A stretch of 36,781 nucleotides of DNA from Prosthecobacter sp. Its GTDB lineage: Bacteria; Verrucomicrobiota; Verrucomicrobiia; Verrucomicrobiales; Verrucomicrobiaceae. The notes beneath the pieces were generated by a model. It was not told the DNA's origin and searched no databases. It saw only the letters and a program-made list of their open reading frames with translations. Shown here one piece after another: positions 14,254 to 22,452 of the stretch. Both the position numbers and the translations under genes were made by a program. Location: positions 1 to 36,781 of the forward strand of contig JAFMIR010000036.1 of NCBI GenBank assembly GCA_017853885.1, in the 5' to 3' direction. Numbering within the stretch: position 1 is the first letter of the stretch; each line of letters starts with the position of its first letter.

Positions 14254-15333
14254 CTATCTCAGTCCAGCTTCAGCCAAGCGCTCCTGCAAATCAGCGGCTA
14301 GCAGAGCCTGCTGCATAGGCTCGATTTTACCCTGAACGAATTGATCAAGATTATAGAGAGTCATCTCGATGCGGTGATCAGTGACACGGTTCTGCGGGTA
14401 ATTGTAGGTGCGAATTTTTTCCTCGCGACCGCCACTACCGATGAGGCTGCGACGATTGGCAGAGTACTTCGCAGCTTCTTCCTGCTGCTTTTTCTCCAAG
14501 AGACGTGCCCGCAAAATGCTTAGTGCTTTTTCTTTGTTTTTGATCTGGCTGCGGCCGTCTTGGCAGCGCACGATTGTGCCGGTGGGGATGTGCAGAACTT
14601 GCACGGCCGAGTCCGTCGTGTTCACTCCCTGGCCCCCAGCTCCTGAGGAGCGACATACTTCGATACGCACCTCATCAGGCTTGAGTTCGATGTCCACCTC
14701 TTCGGCCTCGGGAAGCACGGCAACGGTGGCGGCGGAGGTGTGGATGCGGCCCTGCGCCTCGGTCGAAGGCACACGCTGCACGCGGTGCACGCCGCTTTCA
14801 TACTTCAGCACTCGATACACGTCTTCTCCACTGATCTTGATGCTAGCTTCCTTCACGCCTCCCATGTCAGAGGGGCTGCTTTCAAGTGTCTCGACTTTCC
14901 AACCTCGATTCTCGGCAAAACGGGTGTACATGCGCAAAAGATCGCCTGCGAAGATCGCGGCCTCGTCACCCCCGGTGCCTGCGCGGAACTCCATGATGAC
15001 ATCTCGGCCTTCCAACGGATCAGGCGGCAGAATGGACTCTTGGATGGTCTTTTCGAGATCGACGAGGCGCTGTTCCAGCGAAGGAATTTCCTCCGCAGCC
15101 ATCTCGGCCAGCTCCTTATCATTGAGGGACTTCGCCAGCTCGCGACTATCAGCCAATTCGGTCTGCGCCTTCTGATACTGATCCCAGCAGGTGAGCAGTT
15201 TTTGAAGCCCACGATGTTCGCGCAGGAGCTCGCCGGCTTTTTTCGCATCTTCAAAGAAATTCGGGCGACCAATGATATCCTCGAGATCGGCGAAGCGGGT
15301 ACGTTTGGCCTCGATGATAGGCACGTAATTCAT
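14254..15333 (-). CDS. prfA: Peptide chain release factor 1
   Basis: A 359-residue release factor, normal length for RF1. The GGQ motif that triggers peptidyl-tRNA hydrolysis is at 233-235 (SSGAGGQGVNTTDSAVQ). The stop-codon recognition tripeptide appears as Pro-Ser-Thr (189-191, in RVPSTEAQGRIHTSA), matching the PxT form of RF1 (recognises UAA and UAG) and not the SPF form of RF2. The ending QNRVTDHRIEMTLYNLDQF also fits RF1. The ATG at 15333 gives the usual N-terminus; an ATG at 15384 would lie inside the rpmE terminator region. It follows rpmE by 92 bp with a terminator between, so it probably has its own promoter. No prmC/hemK methyltransferase gene follows; the neighbour is convergent. 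Confidence 0.97.
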   Translation of the reverse strand: MNYVPIIEAKRTRFADLEDIIGRPNFFEDAKKAGELLREHRGLQKLLTCWDQYQKAQTELADSRELAKSLNDKELAEMAAEEIPSLEQRLVDLEKTIQESILPPDPLEGRDVIMEFRAGTGGDEAAIFAGDLLRMYTRFAENRGWKVETLESSPSDMGGVKEASIKISGEDVYRVLKYESGVHRVQRVPSTEAQGRIHTSAATVAVLPEAEEVDIELKPDEVRIEVCRSSGAGGQGVNTTDSAVQVLHIPTGTIVRCQDGRSQIKNKEKALSILRARLLEKKQQEEAAKYSANRRSLIGSGGREEKIRTYNYPQNRVTDHRIEMTLYNLDQFVQGKIEPMQQALLAADLQERLAEAGLR

Positions 15334-15360
15334 GGTCGGAGAGAAGGTGAAGGCGGGCGG

Positions 15361-15400
15361 ATAAAACAAAACGGTGCCCGGCACAAGGCACGGGCACCGT
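15361..15400 (-). terminator. Rho-independent terminator after rpmE
   Basis: A perfect 10-bp stem (15371-15380 with 15391-15400) with a ten-base loop, followed on the minus strand by TTTTGTTTTAT. It lies 25 bp after the rpmE stop and should separate rpmE from prfA transcription. Confidence 0.85.
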
Positions 15401-15425
15401 TTGGTTAAAGGGAATAGATAGAAGG

Positions 15426-15671
15426 CTAGGCGCTGGCTTCGGAGGTGGGCTTCGGAGCTGTGCGGCGGGCGCGGGTGCTGCCATAGCGCTGAGCGAATTT
15501 ATCCACGCGGCCAGCGGTGTCGATGAAGCGCTGCTCACCCGTAAAGAAAGGATGGCATGAGGCGCAAATGCCAACGCGCAGATTTTGCACGGTGGAGATG
15601 GTATTGTAAACGGCGCCGCAAGTGCAGGTGATCGTCGTTTCGAAGGTCTTGGGATGGATTTCGGCTTGCAT
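15426..15671 (-). CDS. rpmE: 50S ribosomal protein L31 (zinc-binding form)
   Basis: An 81-residue L31 protein. It starts with MQAEIHPKTFETTITCTCG and carries the four zinc-ligand cysteines of the C+ form: Cys16 and Cys18, then Cys36 and Cys39 in ICASCHPFFTGEQRFIDTAGRVDKFAQRY. A basic, low-complexity tail (RARRTAPKPTSEASA) extends it by about 10 residues beyond many homologues. L31 bridges the subunits at the surface of the ribosome. It is followed by a strong terminator and then prfA, a common gene order. A Fur/Zur-type repressor is encoded about 4 kb away, but no operator is visible here. Confidence 0.96.
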   Translation of the reverse strand: MQAEIHPKTFETTITCTCGAVYNTISTVQNLRVGICASCHPFFTGEQRFIDTAGRVDKFAQRYGSTRARRTAPKPTSEASA

Positions 15672-15835
15672 GGGATGTTTGTGAGGCCACGGGAGACCGG
15701 CGAGGTGGAAAGTGTTCTTTCGCCGGAGCGTGGGGGAGGGTATGTTAGAAGCGAAAGCTCTGCCGTCAAGCTCGCATCCAGTCCTGCCGACCCGACGGTT
15801 GCAGGGTAGGGCAGATGCTCCAAAATCTGTCCAGC

Positions 15836-16036
15836 ATGCAAATCACTCTCAATGGCAAAAAACGCGCTTTCGATTCCCCTCTCACCGTACGCGAGCTACT
15901 CGCTGCCACAGGTTTGGAGGGCAAGCCTGTGGTCGTGGAGCAAAATCACGTCGCCTTGCTCCCGCGGGAGATCCATGCTGCTCAGGTGGTAGATGGAGAC
16001 GTGATTGAGGTGGTGCAGATCACCGCTGGCGGCTGA
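15836..16036 (+). CDS. thiS: Sulfur carrier protein ThiS
   Basis: A 66-residue ubiquitin-fold protein ending in Gly-Gly (ITAGG), which is adenylated by ThiF and thiocarboxylated to deliver sulfur to the thiazole of thiamine. The family pattern is clear: MQITLNGKKR, then LTVRELLAATGL, KPVVVEQNHVALLPRE and GDVIEVVQ. The ATG at 15836 gives the typical N-terminus; an in-frame ATG at 15815 would add seven untypical residues. No other thi gene is in the window: the neighbours are rpmE (divergent) and an FtsX-type permease (convergent, 4 bp away). No TPP riboswitch pattern was seen upstream. Confidence 0.93.
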   Translation: MQITLNGKKRAFDSPLTVRELLAATGLEGKPVVVEQNHVALLPREIHAAQVVDGDVIEVVQITAGG

Positions 16037-16040
16037 GCCC

Positions 16041-18407
16041 TCACTCACGCGCTTTCAGCACAGCAATCATATCCAGCTTCTTGAGCATGCGACCGACTAC
16101 GGCAAAAGAGGCCAGTGCTGCTCCGAGAACCACCAAAACGGCTAGCGAGTAGGTGAAGACACTAATTTTCAGCGGTAGGCGCACCGTTTCCGTCCGCAAC
16201 TGAGTGATGATGAAGACAGCCAGCACGCGACCCAACAGCAGGCCAATGGGAAGCGCAGCTAGCACGAGTAGCGTGAGCTCTCCTAGCAGAACGCCCGCCA
16301 CCTCCCGCTGCGTGAAGCCGACCACACGCAGTGTGGCCAGATCCCGGCCGCGTTCGCTAAGGGCAATACGAGCGCTATTGTAAACCACGCCAAAAGACAC
16401 GATGATCGCAAGTGTGAGGTAGAGCTTCCGGATGATGCCGATGCTCTGGCCGGTGGTGCTGCGAAAGGCTTCAAGCTGATCTTTTTTTACCAATGTGATG
16501 GCGATGCGTGGCGTGTCTTTCACCTCGCGCATGAAGTCGCTCCAGTGCTTTTGATCCACGGAAAGGTAGGCGCCGCTCACGGTCTCTCCCTCGTGCATAA
16601 GCTGACGCAGGGCATCGATGTCCATATAGGCTGCCACACCGGCAAAGTCTTCCAAGAAGCCGCGTATCGGCACCTCACGCATCTTTCGCTGTCCCTCCAG
16701 AGCCTGCACTTGAACCACATCCCCGACGCGTGTTCCGAGGATCTCACCGAGCTGCTTCGACATGACGATGCCCTCTTCTGGCATGAGGATGCGTCGCCCC
16801 GCGTCATCCATCATGCGATTGAGATCCGCCTCGCGTGGCATGCCGGTTAGGGCCAGCTTTCTTGAATGGTGCCCATAACGCACGCGGGCCTGCACGGCGC
16901 GGATGGGTTCTGCACGTAGGATGCCCGGTAAGTGCTCCAGATCATGCAGCGCGCTACCGCCGCCAGGCTCGGCAAGAAAGACGACAGCGTCCTGCCGCTG
17001 CACGTCATTCCACTGATAGGTGAGAAGATGGTCAATGCTGTCCGCCATTGAGCCGGGCAGAACCATGAGACCGGTGGCCAGCGACAGGCCTGCCACGGTA
17101 AAAAGTGCCTGCAACGGTCGGCGTTCGATATTTCGCAAAGCCATGCGCAGCCCCACGCTGAAGAACATCGTCAATCCCGCACGTTCCAGCAGCGAGGGCT
17201 TAAAGTCGGCAGGAGGCTCCGGCCGCATTGCCTCAGCGGGTGGCAGCTTCACCGCGATCCAGACTACGCTCATTACACCCACCACACTCGCGCCGGCACT
17301 CACCATGAGAGCGATGCCCCACGCGTTGTAGTCCATCATAAAGTCTAATATAGGAAAACGGAAGAAAAGCTCATAGATACCTAGCAGCTTTCCGCCAAAC
17401 CACCGACCCACCAGCCCACCCGTCGCAGTGCCAAGCACCACAATCACCAGCGCGTAGCTGAGGTAATGACGGCCCACCTGCCAAGAAGAATATCCCAACG
17501 CCTTCAGTTGCGCGATCTGCTCGCGTTGCAGACGAACCAATCTCGCCAACACCGCATTCACCATAAAAGCCGCCACGCTCAGAAACACCACGGGATAGGC
17601 ATACGACAAGGCGCGGATCACCTTCAACTCATCGTTCAGACGTTTTGCGCTCGCATGATCTGCCCGCGTGTAGGCACCTAGGGCGCCATAGTTTGCCAAC
17701 AGGCGATCGAGCTCCGCAATCACTGGCTCGGCCTCGGTGGCGGGCGCCAAATCGATGCAGAAATCATTGAACGCTCCCTCCATATTGTAAGGCACAGCGA
17801 TCGAGCGCTCGTTCATCCAAAAGACTCCATAGCGCTTCTTGTCGGGAAGAGTCTCACCTGGTCGTGCCTCGAAAACAAACTCGGGGGAGAGGCCTATGCC
17901 ACAGATCCGAATTTCATCACGGTGACCGTTGATGATCGCCACCAGCGCATCGCCTAGCTGGAGCTGGTTGGCTTCTGCGAATGCCTCGCTCACTACTGCC
18001 TCGTTTCTCACATCACTGCGTGGCATGCGGCCTCGTCGCAAAAAAAGCTGGTTCAGCAGCTGCGGGCCGTCGTCGCAAAGGGAAACCAAATGGGCCGTTG
18101 CTGGCTCCTCGATGCCTTCCAGATCCAGCGTGGCGTTCACCACGACGCGCGCTTCCACCACCGCCACACCGGGGATTGCCGACATACGGTTCGCTAGTGC
18201 CTTGGGTGCTCGTTTCAGGCTGCCAAATACATCAGCCAATCGATAGCGTTGGTAGTAGGCATCGCGGGTGTTCTCCAGCGTCTGAATGATGCTGCGAGTC
18301 ATGATCATCATCGCCAGTCCGCAGGCCATCACAAGGCTCACCGCCACGATTTGTCCCTTCATGCGACTTAGGTCGCGGAAGAGCTTCAAGTCGAGTGGTG
18401 TAAGCAT
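16041..18407 (-). CDS. ABC transporter permease with two FtsX/MacB domains
   Basis: A 788-residue permease. One N-terminal membrane segment (about 19-40) is followed by a periplasmic domain (about 50-260, with MacB_PCD-like AIPGVAVVEARVVV). The first FtsX domain has segments at about 270-290, 315-340 and 360-385. A second anchor (about 432-452), a second periplasmic domain and a second FtsX domain (about 661-680, 705-732, 752-772) follow, with the conserved RGRDLATLRVVGFTQREVAGVLLGE segment. Doubled FtsX permeases of this size usually work with one ATPase to move lipids, lipoproteins or small molecules out of the inner membrane. No ATPase or adaptor gene adjoins it; the lone adaptor at 13107 is not in the same unit. 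Substrate unknown. Confidence 0.92.
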   Translation of the reverse strand: MLTPLDLKLFRDLSRMKGQIVAVSLVMACGLAMMIMTRSIIQTLENTRDAYYQRYRLADVFGSLKRAPKALANRMSAIPGVAVVEARVVVNATLDLEGIEEPATAHLVSLCDDGPQLLNQLFLRRGRMPRSDVRNEAVVSEAFAEANQLQLGDALVAIINGHRDEIRICGIGLSPEFVFEARPGETLPDKKRYGVFWMNERSIAVPYNMEGAFNDFCIDLAPATEAEPVIAELDRLLANYGALGAYTRADHASAKRLNDELKVIRALSYAYPVVFLSVAAFMVNAVLARLVRLQREQIAQLKALGYSSWQVGRHYLSYALVIVVLGTATGGLVGRWFGGKLLGIYELFFRFPILDFMMDYNAWGIALMVSAGASVVGVMSVVWIAVKLPPAEAMRPEPPADFKPSLLERAGLTMFFSVGLRMALRNIERRPLQALFTVAGLSLATGLMVLPGSMADSIDHLLTYQWNDVQRQDAVVFLAEPGGGSALHDLEHLPGILRAEPIRAVQARVRYGHHSRKLALTGMPREADLNRMMDDAGRRILMPEEGIVMSKQLGEILGTRVGDVVQVQALEGQRKMREVPIRGFLEDFAGVAAYMDIDALRQLMHEGETVSGAYLSVDQKHWSDFMREVKDTPRIAITLVKKDQLEAFRSTTGQSIGIIRKLYLTLAIIVSFGVVYNSARIALSERGRDLATLRVVGFTQREVAGVLLGELTLLVLAALPIGLLLGRVLAVFIITQLRTETVRLPLKISVFTYSLAVLVVLGAALASFAVVGRMLKKLDMIAVLKARE

Positions 18408-18520
18408 GGTGACATCCCACGAATCATCGCAGATCGCAGCGGATGCAAGCCACGGTGCTGTTGGGCCGTGTGCCTACACCCTTGCCCTTGCGCACCTTTT
18501 CGGCATAGGATGAATGAATC

Positions 18521-19477
18521 ATGCGACTCCATCTGACCTTGGTCCTGTTTGCCGCCGCTTTGCAAGCGGCCTCCACCACCTACCCGCCACGGGTGTGGAC
18601 GGCAGCGGATGGCACATCGAAGTTCGAAGGAAACCTGATCGAGTTCTCCGACAAAGAAGTGCGCATCCGTCGCTCTGCCGATTTCAATCAGTTCAAAGTG
18701 CCGCTCAATCGCCTCTCCGCTGAGGACCAGGCTTACATCCGCAGCTTGCTTCGCGAGCAGCGCCGCGACGCCAGCCTCAAGAAGGGATCTTATGTCGACA
18801 AGATTACTGGACAGTTTACCAAGGGCATTTCCAAACAGGGGATGAATTACCAAATCTGGGGAAACCCCAAGATTGATGCCACCCGCCGCTACCCGTTAGT
18901 CATTTGGCTGCATGGCGCTGGACAGAGCGGCGATGACAACGACGCCCAAATGGGAGGCGCACCCAAAACCTGGGTCAGTGACGCAGCGCAGGATGAAAAC
19001 GCCTGCTTCATGCTTGCTCCGCAGTGCCCGTCGAGAGATATCGGTTGGAAAAACGAGGTTGCAGAAAAGCTCCTCGCCCTCATTGCCGATCTTACCGAGC
19101 AGTTACCCATTGATGATGACCGCATTTATCTAACAGGAAGTAGTATGGGCGGCAGCGGCACTTGGCACATCGCCGCCAAGTATCCACAGGTCTTCGCCGC
19201 CGCCGTCCCACTCTGCGGCGGGGGTGACACCAAGAACGCGGAGATTCTCAAAACCATTCCCATGTGGGTCTTTCATGGTGATCAGGACGATCAGGTGCCT
19301 GTTGATCGCTCCCGCAGCATGGTTGCCGCCGTGAAGGCCGCCGGAGGTGAGCTCATTCATTACTCAGAACTCGCCGGTGAGGGCCATATCATCACCAGCA
19401 TCGTTTATGCCCGGCAAGATTTATATGACTGGCTTTTCAAGCAGACCCTCAAAAATCCCTCCGCTCACTCGAACTGA
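18521..19477 (+). CDS. Secreted alpha/beta hydrolase with SHD1-like N-terminal domain
   Basis: A 318-residue exported protein. After a signal peptide (1-17) comes a domain of about 50 residues (RVWTAADGTSKFEGNLIEF to LSAEDQAYIRSL, about 24-76) resembling the SHD1-type module often found in planctomycete and verrucomicrobial secreted proteins. The catalytic part (about 120-310) is an esterase / prolyl-oligopeptidase-like alpha/beta hydrolase: oxyanion segment WLHGAGQSGDD (about 129-139), nucleophile Ser208 in GSSMG, an acid in HGDQDDQVP (Asp256 or Asp257) and His289 in GEGHII. It probably hydrolyses an ester of a plant or algal polymer (feruloyl- or acetyl-esterase-like). The substrate is not shown by sequence. 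The Fur gene starts 11 bp downstream on the same strand. Confidence 0.87.
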   Translation: MRLHLTLVLFAAALQAASTTYPPRVWTAADGTSKFEGNLIEFSDKEVRIRRSADFNQFKVPLNRLSAEDQAYIRSLLREQRRDASLKKGSYVDKITGQFTKGISKQGMNYQIWGNPKIDATRRYPLVIWLHGAGQSGDDNDAQMGGAPKTWVSDAAQDENACFMLAPQCPSRDIGWKNEVAEKLLALIADLTEQLPIDDDRIYLTGSSMGGSGTWHIAAKYPQVFAAAVPLCGGGDTKNAEILKTIPMWVFHGDQDDQVPVDRSRSMVAAVKAAGGELIHYSELAGEGHIITSIVYARQDLYDWLFKQTLKNPSAHSN

Positions 19478-19488
19478 TTTCTCCCGCG

Positions 19489-19965
19489 ATGCTCCACCAC
19501 CATCACTCCGCCACCTGCCGTCACCATGACAAGAAATCCGCCCAAAAAGTGTTGGAAGCCGCTCTGGCCAAGACACGTGAAGGCGGTTTGCGTCGGACCC
19601 GCGCTCTCGAAAATGTGCTAGAGATCCTCATCCGCTCTCACGAACCCCTTAGCTTGGCCGACATTGCTGAATCGAAGGAACTGAAAACTGGTGCCGACCG
19701 TGCCACCGTTTTCCGTCTTCTCGTGAAATTGGAGGAGCGCGGCATCATCCGCCGCCTTAGCCTTCACGACCGCAGTACCTATTACACCATGATCGAAGAG
19801 GGTCACCACGATGACTACCTCGTCTGCACCAAGTGCGGCCGCATTCAGCGCCTCGACATCTCATGCCCCGTCGAGGCTCTTGAACGTGACATCGAGAAAT
19901 CCAGCGGTTTCACGAGGCTCTACCATGAACTGGAGTTCTACGGCCTCTGTCCTCAGTGTGCATGA
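19489..19965 (+). CDS. Fur-family metal-dependent repressor (Zur/Fur-like)
   Basis: A 158-residue Fur-family protein. The winged helix spans about residues 30-95 (LRRTRALENVLEILIRSHEPLSLADIAE and DRATVFRLLVKLEERGIIRR). The dimerisation part has HH (106-107), the structural zinc pairs Cys113/Cys116 (LVCTKCGR) and Cys154/Cys157 (LCPQC), and a further His145 (YHE). The N-terminus is unusual, with MLHHHHSATCRHH supplying six His and one Cys before the DNA-binding domain. Which metal it senses (Zn or Fe) cannot be read off; the HHDDYLVC context suits Zur or Fur. It lies 11 bp after the hydrolase gene, so may be co-transcribed with it. Confidence 0.93.
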   Translation: MLHHHHSATCRHHDKKSAQKVLEAALAKTREGGLRRTRALENVLEILIRSHEPLSLADIAESKELKTGADRATVFRLLVKLEERGIIRRLSLHDRSTYYTMIEEGHHDDYLVCTKCGRIQRLDISCPVEALERDIEKSSGFTRLYHELEFYGLCPQCA

Positions 19966-20118
19966 TAAAGACGTTAACTGCTACCATGTCATTGTAGTCG
20001 ATAGTTTTGAGTCCCCTCTGATTAGTTTTTTGCATTTGCCTCGTTTGATGATCGTTGCAGATCTATCTGCAAAACGTGTTTGTGCGTTGATGTGTAATTC
20101 GTGGTGAAATGTTTTTCG
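19966..20118. other. A/T-rich intergenic gap between convergent genes
   Basis: About 150 bp between the Fur gene and the leftward phosphoesterase. It is noticeably richer in A/T than the preceding region and marks the left edge of an A/T-rich block. No gene, RNA or repeat was seen in it. Confidence 0.4.
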
Positions 20119-20982
20119 TTAAGCCACAAGAAGATCGTGGCTTATTGGTTTTTTTGGCGTGAAAGTTGATTTCGTTTTTTCGAGTGGATAACTAGGCTCG
20201 ATCCCCTTTGGCTGGCGTCCAGTTCGTGTGCAGAAATCATGATAGCTTAGCACCTCAAACCGATGGTCTGCATGCTCAATAATGGCAGTCATACTCTCGA
20301 CCCAGTCTCCGGAATTAAGATAGTGGATGTCGTTGATAAGCTTATCAGCAGGCGTGTGAATGTGACCGCAGATGATGCCCCCACATTTTCTCCAACGAGC
20401 GAGATTTTGAAGTTGTTCCTCGTAACGCCCCACAAATCCAACAGCCTGCTTTACCTTGGATTTGACGAGACGACTGAGAGAAAATCCCTCTTTGCCTCGC
20501 CAGCGTCGCCATAGATTGTAGAGTCGATTGATATGAAGTAGGGTATCGTATCCCCATGAGCCCACCTTGGCAATCCAAGCATGGTTGGTTGTAATATGAT
20601 CAAATCCATCGCCATGCACGACGAGGTATCGACCATTCGGAGTGTCATGCAGATGTTCTCTGACGATGCTCAGGCCAGAAAGACTGAAGGGTAAAAATCG
20701 TTCGAGCACGTCGTCATGATTCCCTCGCACGTAGATCACCCGGGTTCCCTCTTTCTCCATCTTCTTTAGCAGTGTGCGGACAAAGTGAGTATGCTCATGC
20801 CTCCAGCGTCCGGAACTTTTCAGGGCCCATCCATCAATAATGTCGCCATTTAGGATGATCTGATTGCAGATGCAGTGCCGTAGTAAGTGTGCGGCTTGAA
20901 CAGCTTTTGAATCCGCCATGCCTAAATGGATGTCGGACATGATCAGTGTCTTAATATGAAGCTTATTCTTGATTCGCTGCAT
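20119..20982 (-). CDS. LpxH-like metallophosphoesterase (UDP-2,3-diacylglucosamine diphosphatase family)
   Basis: A 287-residue calcineurin-type phosphoesterase of the LpxH group. All metal-site motifs are present in order: SDIHLG (Asp17, His19), NGDIIDGW (Asp47), VRGNHDDVL (Asn88, His89), VVHGDGFD (His123) and CGHIHT (His207, His209). The insertion between about 130 and 200 with NLWRRWRGKEG resembles the lid region of LpxH relatives. LpxH cleaves UDP-2,3-diacylglucosamine to lipid X in lipid A synthesis. Members of this wider group also occur outside lpx operons, so the substrate is uncertain. An A/T-rich codon choice sets it apart from the genes to its left. It follows a small anchored protein gene by 38 bp. 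Confidence 0.85.
   Translation of the reverse strand: MQRIKNKLHIKTLIMSDIHLGMADSKAVQAAHLLRHCICNQIILNGDIIDGWALKSSGRWRHEHTHFVRTLLKKMEKEGTRVIYVRGNHDDVLERFLPFSLSGLSIVREHLHDTPNGRYLVVHGDGFDHITTNHAWIAKVGSWGYDTLLHINRLYNLWRRWRGKEGFSLSRLVKSKVKQAVGFVGRYEEQLQNLARWRKCGGIICGHIHTPADKLINDIHYLNSGDWVESMTAIIEHADHRFEVLSYHDFCTRTGRQPKGIEPSYPLEKTKSTFTPKKPISHDLLVA
20120..20156 (+). terminator. Possible plus-strand terminator overlapping phosphoesterase 3' end
   Basis: An 8-bp stem (20120-20127 with 20137-20144) is followed within about five bases by a run of seven T on the plus strand. It could end the rightward hydrolase-Fur transcript and lies within the last codons of the convergent phosphoesterase gene. The gap before the T-run makes it only a candidate. 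Confidence 0.35.
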
Positions 20983-21020
20983 AGCTGCTACTATATATTG
21001 TGTAGCGCTTGCAATTATGC

Positions 21021-21302
21021 CTAGTAGTTGAGGGGAACGTTTTTGTCACGGTCGCGCTGAGAGGTCGTTTTGGATGACATCATGGTTTCCTTCGTGTAAG
21101 TCATTCGAGTAGGATGAGAAATTGATGTCGCACGTGAGCCAACGTTGCGTAATGATGAGTGTGACTCGTGCAACTCAGTTGATGAACCTTGAAGTCGCTG
21201 TTGGTGAAGGACATGAACCTCATATATCATCCAGCAAGCAATAACAGCAACGAAAACCGAAGTGATTGCCGGCCAGTTGATTCGCTGGCGCTTGTTTCGC
21301 AT
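21021..21302 (-). CDS. Small anchored protein of unknown function
   Basis: A 93-residue protein from the ATG at 21302 (an ATG at 21341 adds 13 hydrophobic residues with no clear purpose). A basic start (MRNKRQRINW) leads into one membrane segment (about 11-27), followed by a polar, Ser/Thr-rich periplasmic part with no Cys and no recognised motif. It precedes the LpxH-like gene by 38 bp on the same strand and may be co-transcribed with it. It is A/T-rich like its neighbours. The gene call rests on length, sensible topology and position, so it is moderate. Confidence 0.5.
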   Translation of the reverse strand: MRNKRQRINWPAITSVFVAVIACWMIYEVHVLHQQRLQGSSTELHESHSSLRNVGSRATSISHPTRMTYTKETMMSSKTTSQRDRDKNVPLNY

Positions 21303-21466
21303 TAAGTTGGAGGATGGGTAGAACATCATAAAAGAAATCACATGGTTTAATATGGTTCCTCTTACGATGACTCAACCGGCAATCACAAACGTGCTTTTGT
21401 TACTTGATTGCCACAAGGAAACACGTTGCAGATTGAGCAATGTTTTTTGCAACGCTGCTGTCACAA

Positions 21467-22306
21467 TTATTCATCTGTGATCCAGCCTGCACAGACTACT
21501 TCTTCGACTAAGACCCATCCATGATTCTTTGAATCTTCGTCAGACCTTACACGTAGCGTAAAAAACCCTTCGCGTGTTCTGGTAAGTGCTTTGGCTGCAA
21601 TAGACTTGCTAAGCACTTTCTCACTCACATGTGCATTTACAACGCGACGTCCGGCAGGATGGGAAAGCACGAGAGAAAGTCCTGATTGTTCTGGAAAAGG
21701 TGGCTTGGCTGCAGCGGTTTGCACTTTGACTCGCACCAGATAGGCTTTTCTGCTGTCGTTGTTGGCAATATCTTCCAGACATTCCTCACACCAGCCGGTA
21801 AAACTTTCCCAATCCAAGAGTAGGCGATCGCCTTTTTTTTCAATTGCCACGGATCGATGGGTTCCGTCTTTGAGCCGAAGTGTCGTTACCACCAGTGAAT
21901 CGGTGATCCCAAATTTCGGACCAACCTGTAAAGGCAGATGTGGAATAACACGCCAGCGACCATCATCAGCTCTTAGGCGAGGCATCGTTAAATATGGGTG
22001 CCGCACACTTCGCTCCCAGTCGTTATCTGTTGGAAAGAGCATCACACGATGAAGCATTTGAACGCATTGGTCAAAAGTTTCACGAGCCTTATGTGGCATT
22101 AAGGCAGGTGGTGGCTGCAATGGAGCTAGTTCTTTTTTTGGAGAGGATGTCTTTGGCTTTTCATCAATCCTCATTTCCGTCCATGGTTGCACTAAATTTG
22201 CTTTTCGGAACGAGCGTACTCGCCAGATCGATGCGCCGCCTAAGAGAACAACGATGAGTAGCAGCATGGGCTGCAAGAAAAAAAAACGGCGATGGGTGGC
22301 TGGCAT
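21467..22306 (-). CDS. Membrane-anchored protein of unknown function
   Basis: A 279-residue protein with an N-terminal anchor (about residues 8-26, FFFLQPMLLLIVVLLGGAS) and a Pro/Lys-rich stalk (about 48-72). The folded part (about 75-279) contains QCVQMLHRVMLFPTDNDWERSVRHPYLTMPRLR, then a beta-rich stretch with DGTHRSVAIEKKGDRLLLDWESFTGWCEECLEDIA, resembling the generic small secreted domains found in multiple copies in Verrucomicrobia. Cys167 and Cys170-type spacing (WCEECL) is seen but context does not support metal binding strongly. I do not recognise a named family. It is followed after about 165 bp by another small anchored protein and lies divergent from the PEP-CTERM gene. Confidence 0.7.
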   Translation of the reverse strand: MPATHRRFFFLQPMLLLIVVLLGGASIWRVRSFRKANLVQPWTEMRIDEKPKTSSPKKELAPLQPPPALMPHKARETFDQCVQMLHRVMLFPTDNDWERSVRHPYLTMPRLRADDGRWRVIPHLPLQVGPKFGITDSLVVTTLRLKDGTHRSVAIEKKGDRLLLDWESFTGWCEECLEDIANNDSRKAYLVRVKVQTAAAKPPFPEQSGLSLVLSHPAGRRVVNAHVSEKVLSKSIAAKALTRTREGFFTLRVRSDEDSKNHGWVLVEEVVCAGWITDE

Positions 22307-22452
22307 TCAATCGTAACTTTGTCTTCATGCCAATTTTTTAAAAAAGCTTGGTGTTACATTGATGCCACATGTCGAAATCGTTGCGCCGTAATCTTTGATC
22401 TTACTCCTGTCTAAAGTAGAAAATTAACGTCTTTCTGATTTGATCTTTTCAT
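22307..22452. promoter_or_regulatory. Divergent promoter region of unknown-function and PEP-CTERM genes
   Basis: About 146 bp of A/T-rich DNA between two divergent starts. It must hold both promoters. TTTTTTAAAAAA near 22336-22347 is a simple A/T palindrome, not clearly a binding site. No promoter boxes are assigned. Confidence 0.35.

Noticed and set aside
15672..15835. Possible TPP riboswitch upstream of thiS
   Set aside because: The conserved CTGAGA and related thi-box core were not found.
21424..21454. Inverted repeat (7 bp arms) downstream of the unknown anchored protein gene
   Set aside because: The loop is 17 bases, the arms are short and there is no T-run after the stem on the minus strand, so it is not supported as a terminator.
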